Part shown: positions 25,168-37,853 of the stretch, one piece after another | Numbering within the stretch: position 1 is the stretch's first letter | How the letters are laid out: every line of letters starts with the position of its first letter | Assembly: GCA_020850595.1 (NCBI GenBank) | Contig: JADZEK010000034.1 | Span: 101,423 to 165,422, forward strand | Length of the DNA: 64,000 bases | From: Anaerolineales bacterium | Lineage (GTDB): Bacteria; Chloroflexota; Anaerolineae; Anaerolineales; UBA6663 | Direction: 5' to 3' | The notes under the pieces: generated by a model | The model's input: only the letters and a program-made list of their open reading frames with translations | The model's database searches: none | What the model was told of the DNA's origin: nothing | Position numbers and translations under genes: made by a program

Positions 25168-27396
25168 ATGCAACGGGTATGGCGGGTGTGGGGGTTGGGT
25201 TTGATGTTGGCGGCGGCGGCGTGTTCAGCGACGCCCGCGCCGCCGTTGGTAAGCCCGGCAGCGCGGACGCCCGTGCCAACCTGGACACTGCCGTTTGATC
25301 CAGCGGCGGGCACGCCGGCCACGCGCGCGCCGAGCGAGACGGGCGCGCCGCCAACCCCATCTCCCATCAGCATTGTGGCGGCGGACACGGCGACCGCCGC
25401 GGTCGCGCCGGCCAGTGACACGCCGAGCGCGCCGCCCACGCCTTCGGCAACAGCCCGGCCGGGGATTGACCCAACGCTGGGCGCGACCACGCCCGACCCG
25501 TTCGCCACACAGGACTTGCCCATCCCCGACCCGATGCCGCAACTGCACCTGGACGCCGGCGTGATCAACATCCTGCTGATCGGGCGCGACACGGAGCTAG
25601 CTTCGGGCAGCTACCGCACCGACGTGATGATCGTGGCTTCGATCAACAAGCCGGCCAACGCGGTCACGCTTCTGACCATCCCACGGGACCTATTTGTTTA
25701 CATCCCCGGCTGGACGATGAACCGTATCAACACCGCGGCGGTGCATGGCGACGCGACGGGCTACCCCGGCGGCGGCATCGCGCTGCTGGAGCAAACGATC
25801 CTGTACAACCTGGGCATCCCAATCCACGGCTGGGCGCAGGTGGACTTTCAGGGCTTCAAGGATCTGGTGGACGTGGTGGGCGGCGTGGACGTGCCGGTGA
25901 GTTGCGCCATGCAAGACTGGCGGCTGACTGAGGCCGCGCTCGACCCGCAGAACGCCGATAACTGGGCGCTTTACACGGTAGAGACGGGCGTGCAACACAT
26001 GGACGGCGACCTGGCCTTGTGGTACGCCCGCTCGCGCAAGCGCAGCAGCGACTACGACCGCTCGCGCCGCCAGCACCAGGTGCTGCGCGCGATCTTTGAC
26101 AAGGCGCTGCGGCTGCAAATGCTGCCGCGCGTGCCGGAGCTGTATGCGCAGTATGTGAGCATTGTGAAGACCGACTTGGGCCTGGGCGATCTGCTGCAAT
26201 TTGTGCCCATGGCGGCGCAACTGGACAGGGCGCGCATTAAGAGCCGCTTCATTGGGCGCGGGCACGTGACGCCCTGGACGACGCCGGGCGGCGCGGCGGT
26301 GCTGCTGCCCAACCGCGAGGCGATCAGCGCGGTGCTGGCCGAGGCGTTCCTGCCGCCGCCGAGCAACGTGCTGGCCCGCGCCGCGACGGCGGTGGAGATA
26401 TGGAACGGCACGAACCACGCCGACTGGACGGCGCTAGCGGCCGACAACCTGACCTGGTCAGGGCTGTCGCCGTTCCCCGCTAGCAGCCAGACGACGGGCC
26501 AGGCGCTCACGCAGATTTACGACTTCAGCACATCAGCCAAGAACTCGAAGCTGGCAGACTTGAAGGCGCTGTTTGACGTGAGCGACGAGAACGTGATTGC
26601 CGCGCCCGACCCACGCGCCGAGTATCCTTACCGCGTGGTGCTGGGCGAGGACTTCAATTCGTGCGTGGGGACGGCGGGGACGGTGATCGTGGCGGTGCCC
26701 ACGCCCAGCCCCGATGCGGATACGCCGCGGGGCGAGCTGTATGTGCACGCCGCGGCGGTGGGCGAGCCGCCGCCGGGCATGGAGGGGGACCTCGCTGAGT
26801 GGGCATTCCTGCCCTACCCGATTGCCGAGCCGATCTTTGGGGTAAACGAGTGGGAGGGGCCGGCAGACCTGGCGGCGGTGTACAACGTGGCCTGGGACGA
26901 GGAGTATTTGTATCTGGCGCTCGACATCAATGACACGACCTTTGTGCACGAGGCGTCGGGCGACCAACTCTATCGCGGCGACGGGCTGGAACTGTGGTTC
27001 GACGCGCAGCTAGCCGCCGATGGCGGCAGCCATGAGTTGAACGCCGACGATTTTCAGCTGGGCCTCTCGCCGGGCAACCTGACGTCGTTCGTGGGCGGGC
27101 CGGAAGCCTATTTGTGGCAGCCAGCGGCGCGGGCGCAGGCGGGGCCGAGCGTGATCATTGCGCCGCGGCTGGGCAACGGCAACTACACGCTGGAAGCCGC
27201 CGTGCCCTGGGCGCTGTTCGGCGTGACGCCGAGCGCCGGGCAGCAGTTTGGCTTCGCGCTGACGCTGAACGATGACGACACGCCGGGCAGCGCCGAGCAG
27301 CAGACGCAGGTGACGAACCGCAAGGGGCAGAGGCTGAGCGACCCGACGACGTGGGGAGTGCTGGTGCTGGACGCGCCGCCGGCGCCGGCGCCGTAA
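25168..27396 (+). CDS. LytR-CpsA-Psr protein fused to a C-terminal CBM9-like domain
   Basis: About 742 residues. A hydrophobic leader ends AAAACSA (possible lipobox), then a Pro/Thr/Ala-rich linker. An LCP domain starts NILLIGRDTE near 133 and continues with TIPRDLFVYIPG and the YARSRKRSSDYDRSRRQ block of phosphotransferase arginines. A LytR C-terminal region covers about 390-520. From about 540 there is a CBM9/DOMON-like beta domain (AAVYNVAWDEEYLYLALDI, GDGLELWFD). LCP enzymes move glycopolymers from lipid carrier to cell wall. TAAAAT at 25155-25160 fits a leaderless start at 25168; an ATG at 25159 is the alternative. Confidence 0.85.
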   Translation: MQRVWRVWGLGLMLAAAACSATPAPPLVSPAARTPVPTWTLPFDPAAGTPATRAPSETGAPPTPSPISIVAADTATAAVAPASDTPSAPPTPSATARPGIDPTLGATTPDPFATQDLPIPDPMPQLHLDAGVINILLIGRDTELASGSYRTDVMIVASINKPANAVTLLTIPRDLFVYIPGWTMNRINTAAVHGDATGYPGGGIALLEQTILYNLGIPIHGWAQVDFQGFKDLVDVVGGVDVPVSCAMQDWRLTEAALDPQNADNWALYTVETGVQHMDGDLALWYARSRKRSSDYDRSRRQHQVLRAIFDKALRLQMLPRVPELYAQYVSIVKTDLGLGDLLQFVPMAAQLDRARIKSRFIGRGHVTPWTTPGGAAVLLPNREAISAVLAEAFLPPPSNVLARAATAVEIWNGTNHADWTALAADNLTWSGLSPFPASSQTTGQALTQIYDFSTSAKNSKLADLKALFDVSDENVIAAPDPRAEYPYRVVLGEDFNSCVGTAGTVIVAVPTPSPDADTPRGELYVHAAAVGEPPPGMEGDLAEWAFLPYPIAEPIFGVNEWEGPADLAAVYNVAWDEEYLYLALDINDTTFVHEASGDQLYRGDGLELWFDAQLAADGGSHELNADDFQLGLSPGNLTSFVGGPEAYLWQPAARAQAGPSVIIAPRLGNGNYTLEAAVPWALFGVTPSAGQQFGFALTLNDDDTPGSAEQQTQVTNRKGQRLSDPTTWGVLVLDAPPAPAP

Positions 27397-27616
27397 GGCT
27401 GGCCGCGATTGACCATGTCAACGCCAGCAACGCTGCCGAGGCCATGCGCGTCGGCGCGCTGGGTGTAGATGTGACGCCGCTGTCGCGCCAGGCGGCCAGC
27501 GGCCTCAACCTGGTCGCCGACGACGGGCGGCCCCCTTCCGGCCGCATATACGCCGGGTGGCGGTGCCGGCCCTGCCCGCCGTGCGGGGCGCCCTGACCGA
27601 CCCAGGAGCTTGACTC

Positions 27617-27943
27617 ATGTCCAATTTTTCCCACTATCAGGCACACACCGGCGTGAACGGCGCGCCGGGCAAGTTCTTCAAGAGCACGCTGTTCGAAAGC
27701 CCGCGCCTGCTGCTGGGCCTGAACTGCCTGGAACCGGGGCAGGCGCACCACGCGCACAGCCACGCCGGGCAGGATAAGTTCTACTATGTGATTGAGGGCG
27801 AGGGGGTGTTTAGCGTGGGAGCCGAGACGCAGACGGCCGGCGCGGGCAGCGTGATCTTCGCGCCGGGCGGCGTGGAGCACGGCGTAGCTAACCAGGGCGC
27901 GGCACGGCTGGTGGTGCTGATGGGCCTGGCGCCCTGGAAATAG
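27617..27943 (+). CDS. Small cupin-domain protein
   Basis: 108 residues, one cupin barrel. Motif 1 is HHAHSHAGQDKFYYVIEGEG near 43-62 and motif 2 is PGGVEHGVAN near 85. The three His and one Glu suggest a bound metal. Function is open: sugar or small-acid binding, dioxygenase or isomerase. AGGAG precedes the ATG by 8 bases. The 220 bases between the LCP stop and this gene hold no clear feature; an ORF there is not credible. Confidence 0.85.
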   Translation: MSNFSHYQAHTGVNGAPGKFFKSTLFESPRLLLGLNCLEPGQAHHAHSHAGQDKFYYVIEGEGVFSVGAETQTAGAGSVIFAPGGVEHGVANQGAARLVVLMGLAPWK

Positions 27944-27951
27944 GCGCGACC

Positions 27952-28917
27952 ATGCCGCCACGGTTGAAGACCAGCACCGGGGTCGAGGCGCTGCAACGGG
28001 TGGAGGGCCGCGCCCAGGTGGCGCTGGCGCTGGACCTGGTGGCGCGCGACAAAGACCCGCGCGCGGTACGCGCGGCGCTGGAGGTGCTGCAAGCGCACCC
28101 CACCCCCGACGCGCGGCCGGTGCTGCAGGCGCGCTTTGAGCAGTTGGCCGCCGACGGGGTAAGGCGCGACGCGGGCACCTACCTACGGGCGGCGATTGTG
28201 CGCGCGCTGCGGCCGATGGCCGGGCCGGAAGACCTGCCGGTGCTGGAGCGGGCGGTGACCACGTATGAGTGGCTGCCGCCGCGCTCGGAGGAGGCCAGCC
28301 TACTGCGCTCGGCAGGGCTGGTGGTGCTCAACGACGTGGATGGCGGGCCGGCGGGCTTTCACGCGGTGCGGCTGCTGGCCGACGAGTGGACCGCGCGGTT
28401 GTCGGGCGAGCCGGCGTTGACGGCGGTGGGCGTGCTGGCCAGCCTGGGCCGCTTCGACCCGCTGTATTATTACGCGCTGCACCAAGGGCAGCCGCAAAGC
28501 GAGGTGCTCTCTGACTGCCTGCGGCGGCTGACGGTGCTGCCCGAGGCGCTGGCGCGCGAGCTGGCCGAGCGGCACGGCGCGACGCGCGACGAGGTGGTGC
28601 TGGTGGGCCTGCTCGATTTGCTGTTGGAGCATCCTGGCGCGCCGTTCGCGCCCGACTGGGTGCGTGGGTGGATGGCGGCGACGGAGCTGTTGGCGGTCTA
28701 TCACTACTTGGTGACGAAGCTGGCGGCGACGCCAGACGCGCTGTGGCGGGCGGTGCTGCTGGATCAGGCGGCGCACGAGCGGCGACCGCGCCAATTGGCG
28801 CTGCTGGAGGAGGCGCTGGCCCTGGCGCGCCCGGCCCCCGAAACCCAGGCGGGGCTGGCGGCGGTGCGGCGGCGGCGCAATACGACGACAGGCGACGATG
28901 AGGCCGACGATGCTTGA
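27952..28917 (+). CDS. HEAT-repeat-like helical protein of unknown function
   Basis: 321 residues, nearly all helical, with repeating pairs such as RAQVALALDLVARDKDPRAV and YLRAAIVRALRPMAGPEDL that look like degenerate HEAT repeats. There is no catalytic motif, signal or membrane helix. It sits 8 bases after the cupin and overlaps the TPR gene, so the three are one transcript. A scaffold role is a guess. Confidence 0.7.
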   Translation: MPPRLKTSTGVEALQRVEGRAQVALALDLVARDKDPRAVRAALEVLQAHPTPDARPVLQARFEQLAADGVRRDAGTYLRAAIVRALRPMAGPEDLPVLERAVTTYEWLPPRSEEASLLRSAGLVVLNDVDGGPAGFHAVRLLADEWTARLSGEPALTAVGVLASLGRFDPLYYYALHQGQPQSEVLSDCLRRLTVLPEALARELAERHGATRDEVVLVGLLDLLLEHPGAPFAPDWVRGWMAATELLAVYHYLVTKLAATPDALWRAVLLDQAAHERRPRQLALLEEALALARPAPETQAGLAAVRRRRNTTTGDDEADDA

Positions 28918-29782
28918 GCCGGCGGATATTGACAAGCTGTGGAACTACGACGAGCCGGCCGCGAGCGAGCAGCGCTTTCGCGACCAACTGCCGGCGGTGG
29001 AACCAGGCGGGGTGACGCACATCGCGCTGCTGACGCAGGTGGCGCGGGCGCAGGGTTTGCAGCGCCAGTTCGAGGCCGCGCACGCGACGCTCGACGAGGC
29101 GCAGCAGCGATTGACGGACGGGATGACCGTGGCGCGCTTGCGCTACTTGTTGGAGCGCGGACGGGTGTACAACTCAGCGCGACAGGCGGAGCAGGCCGCG
29201 CCGCTGTTCCGCGCCGCGTGGGAGCTGGCGACAACCTCGGCCCAGGATTTCTACGCCGTGGATGCCGCACATATGCTGGGCATCTGCGAGCCGCCGGCGC
29301 AACAGATCGAGTGGAACGAACGGGCGCTGGCGCTGGCGGAGATCTCCGGCGACCCACGCGCCCGCGGCTGGGCCGGGTCGCTGTACAACAACCTGGGCTG
29401 GACGTATCACGACCAGGGCGATTTCGCGCGGGCGCTGGACCTGTTCGAGCGGGGCGCGGCGTTTCGCCAGGAGCAAGGCCAGACGCCGCAGTGGCGCATG
29501 GCGCGGTGGTGCGTGGCGCGCTGCTTGCGCTCGCTAGGGCGCACGGCCGAGGCATTGGAGCAGCAGCAGAGGCTGCACGAGGAGCACGGCCGGGCGGGCA
29601 CGCGGGATGGGTTTGTGGCGGAGGAGCTGGGGGAGTGCCTGTTGGCGCTGGGCCGCGGGGACGAGGCGCGGCCGTATTTCAGGCAGGCGTACATTGAGCT
29701 GGCGCAGGATCCGTGGCTGCAAGAGGGTGAGCCGGCGCGGTTGGAGCGGCTGAAGGCGCTGGGCGAGGGCGCAGCGGGATGA
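28910..29782 (+). CDS. Tetratricopeptide-repeat protein
   Basis: 290 residues with at least four TPRs (for example RGWAGSLYNNLGWTYHDQGD, then FARALDLFERGAAFRQEQGQ). The ATG at 28910 has GAGG six bases upstream and overlaps the previous gene's end; an ATG at 28898 would add four residues. TPRs bind other proteins; no enzyme domain is seen. It ends in a shared hairpin before the convergent gyrA-family gene. Confidence 0.75.
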   Translation: MLEPADIDKLWNYDEPAASEQRFRDQLPAVEPGGVTHIALLTQVARAQGLQRQFEAAHATLDEAQQRLTDGMTVARLRYLLERGRVYNSARQAEQAAPLFRAAWELATTSAQDFYAVDAAHMLGICEPPAQQIEWNERALALAEISGDPRARGWAGSLYNNLGWTYHDQGDFARALDLFERGAAFRQEQGQTPQWRMARWCVARCLRSLGRTAEALEQQQRLHEEHGRAGTRDGFVAEELGECLLALGRGDEARPYFRQAYIELAQDPWLQEGEPARLERLKALGEGAAG

Positions 29783-29890
29783 GGGGAAAGAGTGCAAGCC
29801 GAACGCCGCGATGGGAATGGTAGTGACGGCCGATGGGAGGGCGAGCAGGCGCGGGTGGAGCGCAACGCCGGCAGGTAGACAATGAGACGA

Positions 29891-29918
29891 ACCGGGCCGC
29901 TGACATCAGCGGCCCGGT
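29891..29918. terminator. Bidirectional terminator between TPR gene and gyrA-family gene
   Basis: ACCGGGCCGCTGA (29891-29903) and TCAGCGGCCCGGT (29906-29918) are perfect complements. It lies 5 bases after the stop of the minus-strand topoisomerase gene and 108 bases after the TPR stop. GTGTTTACTT follows on the plus strand. Confidence 0.7.
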
Positions 29919-29923
29919 AGTGT

Positions 29924-32569
29924 TTACTTGAGGTTGAAGCCGAGCTGCTTGCGCCCGGCGGCCTTGGGCTTTTTGCGGCTGGACCGCGAGGCGGCTTGGG
30001 GCGCTTGGCCTTTGGGCGCTTGGCCGTTCCGCTCGGCTTTGCGGCCGGGCTTGGCCTTGGCGGGGGGTGTCTCGGCTTCGGGCAACTCGAACGGCGGGCG
30101 CATAGCCACCACGCGCTGCACGGCGTCGCCGGGCTTGAGCTTGAGGATGGTGGACCCGCGCGCAGCGCGGCCGCGGCGGCCGGCGGCTTCGAGCTTGACG
30201 GCCTTGGCCCCGCCGCGGCTGGTGAGGATGGTGAGTTTGTCCTCGGGGCCGCCCACGGCTAGGCCGACCAGCCGCTGCTTGCCGGCCAACCCGGCGGCGG
30301 TGACGCCCACGCCGTAACGGCCCTGCGTGGGGTACTCCTTTTCGGCGGTGCGCTTGCCAAGGCCGGCGTCGGTGATCAGGAAGACCTCGCTCTTGGGCGG
30401 CACAGTTTCCAGGCCGATGACTTTGTCGGCGTGTTCGCCGGGTTTGATGCCCATGACGCCCGCCGCCGCCAGGCCCATGGCGCGCACTTCTTCTTCCTTG
30501 AAGCGGATGGCGCGGCCGAGCGCGGTGACGAGCAGCAGGTCGTCGGCGCCGGTGGTCAGGCGCGCGCCGATGACGTTATCGTCTTCGGCCACGTTGATGA
30601 CGGTGTAGACCTGCGACGAGACGCCGGGCAGGTCGGCCACGGCCGTCTTCTTGACCATGCCGTTGGCGGTGCCGAGCAGCAGGTAGGCGCTGCCGGGCGC
30701 GGCGGCGGCCTCATCGCCGTCGCCGGCGGCGGCCTTGGCTTCGGCGGCGCGGCGGGCCACGTCTGGGCTGACGGCTACCACGGCCACGACGCGCGCGTTG
30801 GGGTCGAGGCCGGAAACGCTCGACCAGGGCGCGCCGTCGGTCGGGTCTTCTTTCTCGGGCAAGGCGTAGACGGGCGCGGTGGCGGCGCGGCCCTTGAGGG
30901 TGATCAGGTAGAGCAGATCGCGGGTGTTGGCCGCCAGGGTGGCCACGGGGGCCTCGGTGGCGGCGAGCTTGGGCTGGCGGCCGCCCGGGGTGCGCGAGAC
31001 CAGGCCATTGGGCAGGACGGTGACCCAGACGTCTTGCTGGGGGGCCAGGTCGGCGGCGGTGAGGGCGGGCGTATCGGCCGCGCCGGCCTGCACGATCTGG
31101 GTGCGGCGCTTGTCGGCGTACTTTTGCTTGATGGCGAACAGTTCTGCGGCGATCAGGTCGCGCAGCTTTTTGGGCGAGGCCAGCAGGGCGGCGAGGTGCC
31201 GGATGAGGGCCTGCTTTTCCTTGTATTCGTCTTCGATCTTTTTGCGCTCGAGGGCGGCCAGGCGGCGGAGCGGCATGTCGAGGATGGCGGTGGTCTGGGC
31301 GTCGCTGAACTTGAAGCGCTTGATGAGCTTGGCGCGGGCTTCGTCGGTGTCGCGCGCGGCGCGGATGAGCTTGATGACCTCATCCAGGTGCTGGAGGGCG
31401 GTGAGCAGGCCTTCGAGGAGGTGGGCGCGTTCGCGGGCGCGGGCCAGGTCAAACTCGCTGCGGCGGCGCACGACTTCCAGGCGATGGTCGAGGAAGACGC
31501 GCAGGGCCTGCTTGAGGGTCAGCAGGCGCGGCTCGCCGTTGACGAGGGCCAGGTTGATGATGCTGAAGGTGCCCTGCATGGGGGTGCGCTTGTACAGGTC
31601 GCGCAGCACCTGGGCGGGGTCGGCGGTGTTCTTGAGTTCGATGACGATGCGCATGCCCTGCCGGTCGGACTCGTCGCGCAGGTCGGCCAAGCCCTCGAGC
31701 GTGCCGTCGCGGGCCAGGTCGGCGATGCGCTCGATGAGGGCCGATTTGTTGGTCTGGTAGGGCAGTTCGGTGACGATGATGCGGCTTTTGCCGCGGCCCA
31801 TGTCTTCGACGTGGGCGCGGGCCTGCACCAGGATGCGGCCGCGGCCGGTGCCATAGGCGGCGGCCAGGCCTTCGCTCTCTTGTTTGGCGCGCAGGATGAT
31901 GCCGCCGGTGGGGAAGTCGGGGCCTTTGACGTAGCGCATGAGCTCGTTGACGGTCACGTCGTCGAGCTTGGTCCAGCGGTCGAGCATGAAGACCAGGGCG
32001 TCAATCACTTCGCCCAGGTTGTGCGGCGGGACGGAGGTGGCCATGCCGACGGCGATGCCGCTGGCGCCGTTGACGAGCAGATTGGGCACGGCGGCGGGCA
32101 GCACGCCCGGCTCGGTGAGGGTGTCGTCGAAGTTGGCGGCGAACGAGACGGTGTCTTTTTCGATATCGGCCAGGAGGTCCATGGCCAGGGGGGCGAGGCG
32201 GGCTTCGGTGTAGCGCATGGCGGCGGGGGCGTCGCCGTCTATGGAGCCGAAGTTACCCTGGCCGTCCACGACGAGGTAGCGCATGGAGAAGTCTTGGGCC
32301 AGGCGGGCCATGGCTTCGTAGACCGAGACGTCGCCGTGGGGGTGATACTTGCCGAGGACTTCGCCGACGATGCGGGCCGATTTTTTGTAGGGCGAGTCGG
32401 CGCGGATGCCCAGGTCGTGCAGGGCATAGAGGATGCGGCGCTGCACGGGCTTGAGGCCGTCGCGGGCGTCGGGGAGCGCACGGGCGACGATGACAGACAT
32501 GGCGTACGAGAGGTACGCGGTCTGCATTTCATTGTCAATGTTGATCTGGCGAACCTGTCCAACTTCCAT
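29924..32569 (-). CDS. gyrA: Type IIA topoisomerase subunit A (GyrA/ParC family)
   Basis: 881 residues. N-terminal [20 protein letters not shown], quinolone region [19 protein letters not shown] near 80 and catalytic Tyr near 120 in [11 protein letters not shown] beta-pinwheel C-terminal domain and a Lys/Arg-rich tail follow. It breaks and rejoins DNA with a GyrB/ParE partner that is not in this window. The usual GyrA box (QRRGGKG) is absent from the first blade; the place reads [15 protein letters not shown]. The position of E. coli Ser83 is Val. ParC is therefore possible. The ATG at 32569 has GAGG five bases away. Confidence 0.88.
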   Translation of the reverse strand: MEVGQVRQINIDNEMQTAYLSYAMSVIVARALPDARDGLKPVQRRILYALHDLGIRADSPYKKSARIVGEVLGKYHPHGDVSVYEAMARLAQDFSMRYLVVDGQGNFGSIDGDAPAAMRYTEARLAPLAMDLLADIEKDTVSFAANFDDTLTEPGVLPAAVPNLLVNGASGIAVGMATSVPPHNLGEVIDALVFMLDRWTKLDDVTVNELMRYVKGPDFPTGGIILRAKQESEGLAAAYGTGRGRILVQARAHVEDMGRGKSRIIVTELPYQTNKSALIERIADLARDGTLEGLADLRDESDRQGMRIVIELKNTADPAQVLRDLYKRTPMQGTFSIINLALVNGEPRLLTLKQALRVFLDHRLEVVRRRSEFDLARARERAHLLEGLLTALQHLDEVIKLIRAARDTDEARAKLIKRFKFSDAQTTAILDMPLRRLAALERKKIEDEYKEKQALIRHLAALLASPKKLRDLIAAELFAIKQKYADKRRTQIVQAGAADTPALTAADLAPQQDVWVTVLPNGLVSRTPGGRQPKLAATEAPVATLAANTRDLLYLITLKGRAATAPVYALPEKEDPTDGAPWSSVSGLDPNARVVAVVAVSPDVARRAAEAKAAAGDGDEAAAAPGSAYLLLGTANGMVKKTAVADLPGVSSQVYTVINVAEDDNVIGARLTTGADDLLLVTALGRAIRFKEEEVRAMGLAAAGVMGIKPGEHADKVIGLETVPPKSEVFLITDAGLGKRTAEKEYPTQGRYGVGVTAAGLAGKQRLVGLAVGGPEDKLTILTSRGGAKAVKLEAAGRRGRAARGSTILKLKPGDAVQRVVAMRPPFELPEAETPPAKAKPGRKAERNGQAPKGQAPQAASRSSRKKPKAAGRKQLGFNLK

Positions 32570-32644
32570 ACCCACCTCGATTTAGGTCGTGATTACGATG
32601 GCACGCGAGCCGGGTGACAGCGAGTGAGGCGCAACGGCTCCGGG

Positions 32645-32650
32645 ATTATA
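32645..32650 (-). promoter_or_regulatory. Candidate -10 box for the topoisomerase gene
   Basis: TATAAT on the minus strand 75 bases before the ATG at 32569. No consensus -35. The same AT patch reads TATACT on the plus strand, where it could serve the small ORF at 32748. Confidence 0.45.
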
Positions 32651-32747
32651 CTATTAGAACAAACGGTCTGGTAGGGCCAGCCGGGAGCCTGACTGTCGGG
32701 CGGCGGACATTGTAAAGGCAATTGGCAAAAGGGAAGGGACGAAGCCG

Positions 32748-32870
32748 GTGATTACGGGCGGCGCGGGCGGCGGGCTGCCGATCCCGCAGACGGGGCTGGA
32801 GTGGCTGGCGCTGGGGCTGGCGGTGATTGTGATCGTCTGGGTGGTTAGGCACTGGCTGGATGATGATTAG
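32748..32870 (+). CDS. Possible 40-residue membrane protein with LPxTG-like start
   Basis: A GTG with AGGGAAGGG about 10 bases upstream opens a 41-codon frame. A Gly-rich head and LPIPQTGLEW are followed by one strong membrane helix (LALGLAVIVIVWVV) and RHWLDDD. The order LPxxTG, hydrophobic stretch, charged tail resembles a sortase-sorting signal, but the protein has no signal peptide and ends in acidic residues. It is in a 513-base spacer otherwise empty apart from a promoter and a terminator. Confidence 0.4.
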   Translation: MITGGAGGGLPIPQTGLEWLALGLAVIVIVWVVRHWLDDD

Positions 32871-33017
32871 GACGGGCGCCAAATCAGGTGAGGCGGCTGC
32901 TCTGAGAGCGGGGCCGGGGCGTCGGCCGAGCAAAGAGCGCTCGGCTTGCGCTACGCCCCTACAAAAAATAGCGTGACTGATGTTGGGCGCGGGGGTAGAA
33001 GCAGACAGCGGGAGACA

Positions 33018-33054
33018 AACCGCCCGTGAGCGGGGGAGACGCTCACGGGCGGTT
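33018..33054 (-). terminator. Intrinsic terminator of rpoC
   Basis: A perfect 15-bp stem (33018-33032 with 33040-33054) and a seven-base loop, 28 bases after the rpoC stop on the minus strand. The tail reads TGTCTCCC, so it is T-containing but not a pure T-tract. Confidence 0.72.
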
Positions 33055-33082
33055 GGGGTGACGGGGCCAGGCGGCGGGCGGC

Positions 33083-37369
<4,287 letters not shown>

Positions 37370-37435
37370 GTGTGAGCCTCCCAGCTGAGAAATGTGAACC
37401 GCGCGACAGGTGGAGAATTAACGAACAAGCCAAAC

Positions 37436-37502
37436 AAGCGCTTGGGGCAAGGCTTTGCCGCAAGCGCTTCCGGGCGCGTGAATGTCACGCGTTTTGCGTG
37501 AC
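37436..37502 (-). promoter_or_regulatory. Structured leader of rpoC with two strong hairpins
   Basis: On the minus strand the first hairpin (37502-37484; GTCACGC, loop AAAAC, GCGTGAC) starts at the predicted transcription start. The second (37469-37436) has a nine-bp outer stem AAGCGCTTG/CAAGCGCTT, a C-C mismatch and an inner GGCAA/TTGCC stem, followed by GTTTGGCTTGTT. The T-rich tail makes an attenuator possible. The leader is about 130 bases long before the ATG at 37369. Confidence 0.6.
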
Positions 37503-37508
37503 TGGTCA

Positions 37509-37536
37509 ATTATATCGAAGGGCGTCTATCTGTCAA
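37509..37536 (-). promoter_or_regulatory. Consensus sigma-70 promoter of rpoC
   Basis: TTGACA (37536-37531), a 16-base spacer and TATAAT (37514-37509): both boxes match consensus exactly, the only such promoter I found in the window. The start of transcription should be near 37502. It shows rpoC is transcribed on its own. Confidence 0.85.
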
Positions 37537-37620
37537 GGACAGAATTTTGGGGCGGCGGGGATGATGGGCCGCGCTGGTGAAGGTCATTCTAGCACAAAGC
37601 GCGCTGGCGGGGGGATAGGT

Positions 37621-37714
37621 CAGGGCAATTGCATCTTATTATCATGGGTACTTCGGAATGACAGGCAAAATAGGGCTGATCGGTCCCAAGCGCAGTTTGG
37701 ATGCAATTGCCCTG
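37621..37714. repeat. 94-bp element with 15-bp perfect inverted ends
   Basis: CAGGGCAATTGCATC (37621-37635) and GATGCAATTGCCCTG (37700-37714) are perfect inverted repeats. The inside carries the GGAATGACAGGCAAAAT core shared with 20904-20968. It fits a MITE-like element or a structured repeat. It lies in the gene-free spacer 37370-37853 between rpoC and the zinc-ribbon gene. Confidence 0.75.
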
Positions 37715-37799
37715 GGGGATAGGTAGTTGGAGCGGGCGACCAAATCACCAGCGATTGACATAACGCCAATGTACCCGGCGAGCTTTGGCCGGGAAAACC

Positions 37800-37829
37800 A
37801 ACCGGGCCAGGCGTGTGCCCGGCCCGGTT
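37800..37829 (-). terminator. Terminator of the ftsY-prfB-zinc ribbon operon
   Basis: AACCGGGCC (37800-37808) pairs with GGCCCGGTT (37821-37829) around a 12-base loop, 24 bases after the zinc-ribbon stop. GGTTTTCC follows on the minus strand. Confidence 0.65.
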
Positions 37830-37853
37830 GGGGTGGTGGGGTGACCAGCGCGG

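Noticed and set aside
27351..27596. 81-codon frame between LCP and cupin genes
   Set aside because: Overlaps the LCP end, lacks a Shine-Dalgarno and shows no family features.
30431..32617. 728-codon plus-strand frame opposite the topoisomerase gene, and similar long frames opposite rpoC, prfB and the giant kinase
   Set aside because: High GC gives few stops in antisense frames. The products are biased (Val/Gly/Asp-rich) and the opposite strand has clear conserved genes.
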